IMG/VR virus record: IMGVR_UViG_3300037584_006182
Coordinates: 1-42,797 of that record
Source: a virus
Strand: one strand, 5' to 3'
DNA: 42,797 nucleotides
Numbering within the stretch: position 1 is the stretch's first letter; each line of letters begins with the position of its first letter. The position numbers and the translations under genes were made by a program. The notes below the pieces were generated by a model. The model ran no database searches, was not told the DNA's origin, and worked only from the letters and a program-made list of their open reading frames with translations. Of the stretch, positions 1 to 4,222 are shown piece after piece.

Positions 1-98
1 CAATCATGTCTAAAGTTCAACTCTTCGATGCACTTGATTCCGCAGAGAATGGCAATGATATTCTTCTCGTTCTGGAGGCAATCGAAGCACTTTACTGA
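1..98 (+). CDS. C-terminal end of, or complete, very small hypothetical protein
   Basis: An open frame runs in from the left edge and ends at TGA 96-98. An ATG at 6-8 would give a 30-residue peptide that starts MSKVQLFDALDSAENG and ends with a short amphipathic helix. The frame is open upstream of that ATG, so this may equally be the tail of a longer gene cut by the window. A terminator-like hairpin follows 33 bases later, which supports a genuine gene end here. The function is not recognised. Which start is used cannot be decided without the sequence to the left. Confidence 0.45.
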   Translation, partial: IMSKVQLFDALDSAENGNDILLVLEAIEALY

Positions 99-130
99 TT
101 AGATTGAGAGAAAACTGAATAATACTGAAG

Positions 131-153
131 AGGGGCAAAGTACGCCCCTTTTT
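131..153 (+). terminator. Rho-independent terminator
   Basis: AGGGGC at 131-136 pairs with GCCCCT at 144-149 across a 7-base loop, followed directly by a run of five T (149-153). It lies 33 bases downstream of the stop of the left-edge ORF. It therefore closes that transcript and separates it from the promoters on its right. Confidence 0.85.
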
Positions 154-201
154 AGTAGTAATTACTTATGAAAAGTATTAAAAAACATTTATAAATGGCT
201 A

Positions 202-209
202 AATAAATA
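202..209 (+). promoter_or_regulatory. T4-type late promoter motif AATAAATA
   Basis: AATAAATA matches the NATAAATA late motif I recall from marine T4-like phages (T4 itself uses TATAAATA). It lies in a non-coding stretch just after the terminator. No ORF of useful size follows for over 250 bases, so either a long leader or a non-coding RNA would be made from it. In sequence this AT-rich some matches arise by chance, but here it sits outside genes. Confidence 0.5.
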
Positions 210-386
210 TACTTTGCTGTTTTATTGTTATTGAGAATGTTCTCAGGATAGTATCCATTAATAACCTTTTTAATGTGCTGAGAGGTAGTGATCTAAGCGA
301 GCAGTCTATCACGAACGCGGAGAAATGTCAAGAGGGGCGCGATAAGTTTTTCTGAGGATTGACATTCAAAAAATATCAGTGATCCT
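210..386. other. Non-coding intergenic stretch with two adjacent palindromes
   Basis: No plus-strand ATG here opens more than about seven codons. Two perfect inverted repeats abut: TGAGAA-TG-TTCTCA at 232-245 and GGATA-G-TATCC at 246-256. Further on, GTGAT (288-292) can pair with ATCAC (308-312). The stretch is flanked by two late-type octamers. It could hold operator sites, a structured leader or a small RNA. I can assign no known family. Confidence 0.4.
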
Positions 387-394
387 TATAAATA
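387..394 (+). promoter_or_regulatory. T4-type late promoter, exact TATAAATA
   Basis: This is an exact match to the T4 late-promoter octamer in non-coding DNA. It sits 13 bases upstream of a sigma70-type -35 element (407-412). If both work, the 57-residue gene starting at 464 could be transcribed early by unmodified host polymerase and again late by the phage sigma/clamp machinery. Confidence 0.6.
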
Positions 395-406
395 TCTGAC
401 AGAAGA

Positions 407-435
407 TTGACAATATCTCTCGCCCAGTCTATAAT
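407..435 (+). promoter_or_regulatory. Consensus sigma70-type early promoter
   Basis: TTGACA at 407-412 and TATAAT at 430-435 are separated by exactly 17 bases. This is full consensus for a housekeeping bacterial sigma factor. Transcription should start near 442, about 20 bases before the ATG at 464. A TTG-started frame at 407 would begin inside this -35 box and is not used as the gene start. Confidence 0.85.
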
Positions 436-463
436 AACAAAGTATCACTCACGGAGCAGATTC

Positions 464-637
464 ATGTCAGTTGCATACCAGCAAGCACAGAAGCAACGTT
501 ATAGAATTACGCTAGAACTTGACGTGATGAGTGACTTCGATCCACATAATATCAATTGGGAAAGACTCTTTAAGCTTGAGGGTGATGAACACTGTGAGTC
601 GTATGTAGAGGATCTAAGTAATCCCGTGACGTGGTGA
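464..637 (+). CDS. Small hypothetical early protein, 57 residues
   Basis: The start is ATG 464, with GGAG at 453-456 seven bases upstream and a consensus promoter immediately before that. The frame remains open upstream to 407, but that part is the promoter itself. The protein begins MSVAYQQAQKQRYRITLELD and ends with an acidic stretch and PVTW. It has no membrane segment, no cysteine cluster beyond a single Cys, and no motif I can assign. The strong early-type promoter suggests a product made soon after infection, perhaps acting on the host. That role is inference from context only. Confidence 0.7.
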   Translation: MSVAYQQAQKQRYRITLELDVMSDFDPHNINWERLFKLEGDEHCESYVEDLSNPVTW

Positions 638-646
638 GTATTATTC

Positions 647-671
647 AGTGGGCCCTTGAAAGTGTCCCACT
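647..671 (+). terminator. Hairpin between two small genes, no clear T-run
   Basis: AGTGGG at 647-652 pairs with CCCACT at 666-671 across a 13-base loop. It lies 10 bases after the upstream stop and 10 before the next ATG. There is no T-run, so it may slow polymerase or stabilise an mRNA end rather than terminate. The next gene has no obvious promoter of its own, so some read-through seems needed. Confidence 0.4.
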
Positions 672-680
672 AGTGTAAGC

Positions 681-959
681 ATGATTCACCACTCTATGAC
701 TTCACAAACTTACAACGGTTGGGCAAACTACGAAACATGGAATGCATCACTCTGGATTGGTAATGAAGAGTTTCTCTACAATACTGCCAAAGCATGTGTA
801 ACATATTGCGGAGAAAATGAAACACCTTGGGATAAGTTTGTGCGGTGTATGATGGATGGACAGATTGGTAGTTTCCTTAGCAAAACTGGTGACGGTGTTG
901 CATGGAATGATTCTGCAATTAATGCAGATGAAATGAATGAAATGATGACAGAACTGTGA
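681..959 (+). CDS. Hypothetical protein with NGWANYETWN motif, 92 residues
   Basis: The protein carries NGWANYETWNASLWIGNEE near its N-terminus. From memory this tryptophan-rich NGW.NYETWN.sLWI pattern is a recurring phage small-protein family of unknown function. A second in-frame ATG at 696 would start MTSQTYNGWANYETWN, which looks closer to the usual N-terminus, and neither start has a good ribosome site. The C-terminal third is acidic. It follows the 57-residue gene and is probably transcribed with it through the hairpin at 647-671. I can propose no biochemical role. Confidence 0.7.
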   Translation: MIHHSMTSQTYNGWANYETWNASLWIGNEEFLYNTAKACVTYCGENETPWDKFVRCMMDGQIGSFLSKTGDGVAWNDSAINADEMNEMMTEL

Positions 960-977
960 TACTTAGTGACACGGGGG

Positions 978-1006
978 TTGACATCAGTTAACCTCCGTAG
1001 TATGAT
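978..1006 (+). promoter_or_regulatory. Sigma70-type early promoter
   Basis: TTGACA at 978-983 and TATGAT at 1001-1006 are separated by 17 bases, one mismatch from full consensus. It lies just after the stop of the 92-residue gene. It would produce a leader of roughly 95 bases before the GTG at 1109, containing the GC-rich hairpin at 1057-1087. Confidence 0.8.
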
Positions 1007-1056
1007 AGCAGTAGGCATTAGTGATTTGACAGTTATTGCGGCGGTTCGTTGTTGAT

Positions 1057-1087
1057 GCCCGGCGGGCGTTGCGTATATAAAAACGCC
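1057..1087 (+). other. GC-rich palindrome and hairpin in an early leader
   Basis: GCCCG-G-CGGGC (1057-1067) is a perfect palindrome. Overlapping it, GGCGTT at 1065-1070 pairs with AACGCC at 1082-1087 across 11 bases. The surrounding 40 bases are far richer in G and C than the rest of the window. It could be an operator, an mRNA structure that controls the following gene, or part of a small RNA. There is no T-run after it. Confidence 0.4.
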
Positions 1088-1108
1088 TCACTACCCTAAC
1101 CTACAGAG

Positions 1109-1294
1109 GTGACAAAACGCGAGAGTGATTTCACTTTCATAAAAAAAATTTTTGCCATGAAAAAACGCCCCTATTGGAATTTTTGGAAAGTTGTATTTGC
1201 AGGATGGATGATTAGATATCCTGGTAAATTCATCCGCCCCCTCGGAGTTTTAGTAGGGATTCTTATTGTGGTAATATATAATTCAATCAATTAA
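1109..1294 (+). CDS. Small membrane protein, up to 61 residues
   Basis: The C-terminal half holds one clear hydrophobic segment, with LGVLVGILIVVIYNSI at its core. Before it is an aromatic and basic stretch (WNFWKVVFAGWMIRYPGKF) that probably lies at the membrane face. The frame can start at GTG 1109 (61 residues) or at ATG 1157 (45 residues, MKKRPYWNFW). GTG 1109 overlaps a GAGG sequence, while ATG 1157 has no ribosome site, so the choice stays open. It is the first gene after the promoter at 978-1006. The function is unknown; a small early phage membrane protein could alter the host envelope. Confidence 0.6.
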   Translation: MTKRESDFTFIKKIFAMKKRPYWNFWKVVFAGWMIRYPGKFIRPLGVLVGILIVVIYNSIN

Positions 1295-1332
1295 TTAAAA
1301 AAGTTAAAAAAAATTCCTGAGGAAAAAAGCCA

Positions 1333-1518
1333 ATGGAAAAGGTTTATCACATCTATGCAAAGAAAGAATGTTTATATACTAATCTAAACGAAAAAGAATT
1401 TAACAAGACATGGCAAACCCTCAAAGGTATGGTTGGTTTAATGAAGACTGATTATACTCTTGAGGATTTGTCGTATGAGGAGTTAACCGTACAAAAAATT
1501 AGTGAATCATCTTATTGA
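1333..1518 (+). CDS. Conserved small cyanophage hypothetical protein, 61 residues
   Basis: The start is ATG 1333, with GAGGA at 1319-1323 nine bases upstream. The protein starts MEKVYHIYAKKECLYTNLNE and contains MVGLMKTDYTLEDLSYEEL. From memory this pattern recurs as a short protein in many T4-like cyanophages, without a known role. It has no membrane segment. The -35 element of the next promoter (1515-1520) overlaps its last codons and stop, so the following gene is separately driven. Confidence 0.75.
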   Translation: MEKVYHIYAKKECLYTNLNEKEFNKTWQTLKGMVGLMKTDYTLEDLSYEELTVQKISESSY

Positions 1519-1543
1519 CGATTCATATATAACCTGTTATAAT
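1515..1543 (+). promoter_or_regulatory. Sigma70-type promoter before the glycosyltransferase-like gene
   Basis: TTGACG at 1515-1520 and TATAAT at 1538-1543 are separated by 17 bases, one mismatch from consensus. The expected start near 1550 leaves a leader of about 16 bases before ATG 1566, with little room for a ribosome site. The -35 box overlaps the end of the preceding gene. Confidence 0.8.
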
Positions 1544-1565
1544 TGAACTGAAGTTTCTAAGACTT

Positions 1566-2333
1566 ATGGCTAAAGGATTTACTGTTAAGACTGTTGCACC
1601 CAAACAGAAAGCACCTGATTGGGATATTGATGCAATTAAAGAAAGAATGAGAGGTAAGAAGATTGTCTTCTGTTTACCTGGAAGAGGATGTTCTTTTGTG
1701 TTTCTAAAGAACTTCGTACAACTGTGCTTTGATATGGTACAGAATGGAATGAGTATTCAGATCAGTCAGGATTACTCTTCTATGGTGAACTTTGCACGTT
1801 GTAAGTGTTTGGGTGCTAATGTTTTGCGTGGCCCAAATCAGAAACCATGGGATGGCAAACTGGAATATGATTATCAGTTGTGGATTGACTCGGATATTGT
1901 CTTTGACTCTAGCAAGTTCTGGCAGTTGTGTGATTTATCCGTTCCAGCAGAAGGTGACGAGCGTGGCATTACTGCAGGTTGGTATGCTACTGAAGATGGA
2001 CACACAACTTCTGTCGCACACTGGTTGGAAGAAGATGACTTCCGCAAGAACGGTGGAGTCATGAATCATGAGACTGTAGAGTCTATCTCCAAGCGTAAGA
2101 AGCCCTTCACTGTTGACTACACTGGTTTTGGTTGGGTAATGATTAAGAACGGTGTTTTTGAGAACATGGAGTATCCTTGGTTTGCACCAAAGATGCAAGT
2201 CTTTGAGTCTGGTAATGTTCAAGACATGTGCGGTGAGGATGTTTCATTCTGTCTTGATGCCAAGGACATGGGCTATGATATCTGGTGCGACCCTCGTATT
2301 CGCGTCGGACACGAAAAAACTCGCGTTATTTAA
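1566..2333 (+). CDS. GT-A-like glycosyltransferase, 255 residues
   Basis: The fold is suggested by a hydrophobic strand at residues 31-37 (KKIVFCL), a LWIDSDIVF strand with a DxD motif at D108-D110, and a C-terminal GEDVSFCLDAKDMGY (223-237) followed by DPRIRVGH ending in H249. DxD binds the metal and nucleotide sugar in GT-A enzymes, and a downstream acidic pair and His are common there. The donor and acceptor are unknown. It could modify phage proteins or DNA, or host surface sugars. It has its own sigma70-type promoter, unlike the structural genes. It ends 15 bases before the next small ORF, which carries a strong ribosome site. Confidence 0.75.
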   Translation: MAKGFTVKTVAPKQKAPDWDIDAIKERMRGKKIVFCLPGRGCSFVFLKNFVQLCFDMVQNGMSIQISQDYSSMVNFARCKCLGANVLRGPNQKPWDGKLEYDYQLWIDSDIVFDSSKFWQLCDLSVPAEGDERGITAGWYATEDGHTTSVAHWLEEDDFRKNGGVMNHETVESISKRKKPFTVDYTGFGWVMIKNGVFENMEYPWFAPKMQVFESGNVQDMCGEDVSFCLDAKDMGYDIWCDPRIRVGHEKTRVI

Positions 2334-2348
2334 TAGGAGGACTTGATT

Positions 2349-2483
2349 ATGATGATGAAGAGTGGTAGTTACTTTCCTGGAAAACCGAAGAAGACTCGGC
2401 AAGGTAACTCTCAAAATACGTTGATTTCCGCAACTTCTCGTAATGGGAAAAAGAAAAAGTATCGTGGACAAGGAAGACGATGA
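2349..2483 (+). CDS. Small very basic protein, 44 residues
   Basis: A perfect AGGAGG at 2335-2340 lies 8 bases before ATG 2349 (three consecutive ATG codons). The product is rich in Lys and Arg: it contains SGSYFPGKPKKTRQGN and ends NGKKKKYRGQGRR. Such a peptide could bind nucleic acid or acidic partners, but no family is recognised. Its stop overlaps the ATG of the next ORF (ATGA at 2480-2483). The ribosome site and this coupling are the main reasons for calling so short a gene. Confidence 0.65.
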   Translation: MMMKSGSYFPGKPKKTRQGNSQNTLISATSRNGKKKKYRGQGRR

Positions 2484-2554
2484 AAACTGAGATTTCCATA
2501 CATAGGCTTGTCTGGTTTGTAAGGGAATCTCTTAAGTTTCCTAAAGGCGAATAA
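2480..2554 (+). CDS. Tiny ORF coupled to the basic peptide, 24 residues
   Basis: ATG 2480 overlaps the previous stop as ATGA, with AGGAAG (2471-2476) upstream. The peptide reads MKTEISIHRLVWFVRESLKF and four more residues, an amphipathic helix with a hydrophobic, aromatic face. The stop lies 2 bases before the ATG of the SET-domain gene. It may be a real small protein, or mainly a translational bridge carrying ribosomes to the next gene. Confidence 0.4.
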   Translation: MKTEISIHRLVWFVRESLKFPKGE

Positions 2555-2556
2555 GA

Positions 2557-2925
2557 ATGTATGATATGACTCTTTACACCTATCTCGCACCCAGCAAAGT
2601 CTGTGGTGGAGTGGGTGTTTTTTCTTTATGTGATATTCCAAAAGGAACTATAATTTGGAAAGAACGTCAAAAACCACAAAAGGTATCTTGGAATGATATA
2701 CCAACACATATGCAAAAACACATTGCATCGATGACATGGTGCGACAAAGAAGGATTTTGGATTGATTGTGACTTAGATAGAATCTACCAAGCATACTATG
2801 TAAATCATTCTGACAATCCAAATATAGGAATTAATGATGATGAATATTATATTTCAATAGAAGATATTAAAAAAGATGAAGAGTTATTGTATAGATACTC
2901 TAAGATAGAACAAACTTGGACATGA
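2557..2925 (+). CDS. SET-domain protein, probable lysine methyltransferase, 122 residues
   Basis: This is a compact SET domain. A GVGVFSLCDIPKGTII segment (residues 18-33) matches the G.GvfA...I.kGt start of the fold. NHSDNPN (83-89) matches the NHSC.PN cofactor-binding motif. DIKKDEELLYRY (103-114) matches the DI..GEEl...Y end with its catalytic tyrosine. No pre- or post-SET cysteines are visible. Known members transfer methyl groups from S-adenosylmethionine to protein lysines. The substrate here is unknown; host or virion proteins are both possible. It starts 2 bases after the 24-residue ORF and shares ATGA with the next gene. Confidence 0.85.
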   Translation: MYDMTLYTYLAPSKVCGGVGVFSLCDIPKGTIIWKERQKPQKVSWNDIPTHMQKHIASMTWCDKEGFWIDCDLDRIYQAYYVNHSDNPNIGINDDEYYISIEDIKKDEELLYRYSKIEQTWT

Positions 2926-3605
2926 GCGCACTAATTTGCAACCTCCCCTCGGTAGAGGTATGGGTACGTAAAGAGTACCTTACAGATCATCAGTCTGGAC
3001 ATGGTGAATTTGTAAAAGGAGTTTGGGTATCTTGTAAATCGATTCCTGGACGGGCCTTTTACTTTGAAACCTACTTACCAGAGTATGCGGCAATGTATGA
3101 TAAATTGCCCATCAGCGCCTTTGTAAGCGCCCCTGAGACGCCTACACCTGATATGAACCTACCTAACCTACAATTCTGGAATTGTATGGACTATGGCGTC
3201 ATGTCAATTCACAAACAATTCATTGGATCAATGGATTTTGAATGCTACACAAGAGATCATGGCATTGTCAAAGGTGAATATATTTGCACAATAGACAACT
3301 ATCATCAAGACTGTGATGTAATTGACTATGCTACAAGTGAAAATCCAGCTGAACACAAGTCACATAACCTAATTGAACTTGAAAATGGGCAATATGCTCT
3401 CTACCCAAACAATAGAATGCGTATTTTTGATAATAGTTTGACACCTATTGATCCAAAAATGCCCGATTTTAAGGTATCAACACAATATTATAGTGTTGAA
3501 AATGGTTTTGAACGTCTTGGAATGGGTAGAGAGGACGAATATTTTTGGAAAACAGCAAAAGAACGCGAAAATTTATCCGAAGAAGAGAAAAATGACTCCG
3601 AATAA
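2922..3605 (+). CDS. Conserved cyanophage protein upstream of gp25, 227 residues
   Basis: The start is taken as ATG 2922, which overlaps the SET gene stop as ATGA; a TTG six bases earlier is less likely. The N-terminus reads MSALICNLPSVEVWVRKEYL and a central part LPNLQFWNCMDYGV. From memory this protein is strongly conserved in T4-like cyanophages at this place, with no known function. It is acidic, soluble in appearance and ends in a charged helix (ENLSEEEKNDSE). Its constant place beside the baseplate genes hints at a virion or assembly role, but nothing in the sequence proves this. Confidence 0.8.
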   Translation: MSALICNLPSVEVWVRKEYLTDHQSGHGEFVKGVWVSCKSIPGRAFYFETYLPEYAAMYDKLPISAFVSAPETPTPDMNLPNLQFWNCMDYGVMSIHKQFIGSMDFECYTRDHGIVKGEYICTIDNYHQDCDVIDYATSENPAEHKSHNLIELENGQYALYPNNRMRIFDNSLTPIDPKMPDFKVSTQYYSVENGFERLGMGREDEYFWKTAKERENLSEEEKNDSE

Positions 3606-3774
3606 CGATTTTTTAGACAATTTAGCTAACGATCAGCATCAAAAAATGCTCCGTGAAATTTCAAATGATGATTTAACACCCAAAAAACGGGATAAATTGA
3701 AAGAAACTGAGATTTTTATCGATGGTTACTCTGTTCTCGATAGAAGTATCGATCCAGAGCCTCTTTATGAATAA
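3592..3774 (+). CDS. Small hypothetical protein, 60 residues
   Basis: Its ATG 3592 sits inside the end of the previous gene (14-base overlap) and is preceded by the purine-rich GAAGAAGAG that also encodes the previous protein's acidic tail. The frame is open further upstream, but that part overlaps the previous gene and is not taken as coding. The peptide starts MTPNNDFLDNLANDQHQKML and ends IDGYSVLDRSIDPEPLYE. It is charged and probably helical, with no known domain. It is the last gene before the presumed switch to late transcription. Confidence 0.65.
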   Translation: MTPNNDFLDNLANDQHQKMLREISNDDLTPKKRDKLKETEIFIDGYSVLDRSIDPEPLYE

Positions 3775-3793
3775 TTCATTTTTATTTTTGTTG

Positions 3794-3801
3794 CTAAATA
3801 A
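3794..3801 (+). promoter_or_regulatory. Possible late promoter before the baseplate genes
   Basis: CTAAATAA lies 19 bases before the gp25 ATG in the 46-base gap between genes. It is a poorer fit to NATAAATA than the sites before gp8, gp15, gp18 and gp20. Its position at the start of the baseplate operon is the main support. Confidence 0.4.
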
Positions 3802-3820
3802 GGTAGAATTGTAGTATTTA

Positions 3821-4222
3821 ATGCCCATCGAGCGCGTTAACAAAGCATTTAAAGACGTTTCATTGTCTTTTAAGGTTAATCCGTTAACCAGAGATGTTAT
3901 TGCGCTCAAGAATGAAACTGCTATCGCTCGTTCTATTCGTAATCTTGTGCTTACTAATAGAGGAGAGCGATTTTTTAACCCAGATTTGGGTTCGAGAGTG
4001 GGAAGTATACTATTTGACGTTGTTGATGATATCTCTGCAGCCACTGCAAAGGAAGAAATTGAATTTGTTATTGAATCTTTTGAACCTAGAGTCGAACTTA
4101 TATCAGTTAGGGTGAAACCTGACTTCGACTCAAATGAATTAAATGTTGCAATTAGATATACTATTGTTGGGATTGATGCACAACCTCAACAATTATCATT
4201 CGCATTACAGCCAACACGATAA
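3821..4222 (+). CDS. 25: Baseplate wedge subunit gp25
   Basis: The protein has 133 residues, against 132 in T4. It shows the GPW/gp25 family layout: an N-terminal helix-strand region, then SIRNLVLTNRGERFFNPDLG (residues 35-54) with the Gly-Glu-Arg and Pro-x-x-Gly signature. An acidic helix (EEIEFVIESFEPRVEL) and a C-terminal beta hairpin follow. In T4 it is a lysozyme-fold-related wedge component that contacts gp6 and gp53 at the inner baseplate. Its stop overlaps the gp6 ATG (TAATG), so the two are translationally coupled. No Shine-Dalgarno is visible before ATG 3821. Confidence 0.93.
   Translation: MPIERVNKAFKDVSLSFKVNPLTRDVIALKNETAIARSIRNLVLTNRGERFFNPDLGSRVGSILFDVVDDISAATAKEEIEFVIESFEPRVELISVRVKPDFDSNELNVAIRYTIVGIDAQPQQLSFALQPTR

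Noticed and set aside
232-256. The palindromes as an SOS/LexA box
   Set aside because: TGAGAATGTTCTCA does not fit the cyanobacterial or other LexA box patterns I know well enough to claim.
262-360. A tRNA or known small RNA in the left non-coding stretch
   Set aside because: No cloverleaf with acceptor, D, anticodon and T arms can be drawn, and no known RNA family is recognised.
407-463. TTG-started extension of the 57-residue gene
   Set aside because: It begins inside the -35 box and spans the -10 box of a consensus promoter. ATG 464 has its own ribosome site.
776-1018. Minus-strand frame of 80 residues
   Set aside because: It lies opposite the NGWANYETWN gene and the promoter at 978-1006, with no recognisable motif.
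1792-2471. Several frames of 60-95 residues on both strands within and after the glycosyltransferase gene
   Set aside because: They are out-of-frame shadows of a gene with clear motifs, and their composition is unlike a protein.
3448-3591. Upstream part of the frame that ends at 3774
   Set aside because: It overlaps the conserved 227-residue protein in another frame. ATG 3592 gives a sensible small protein.
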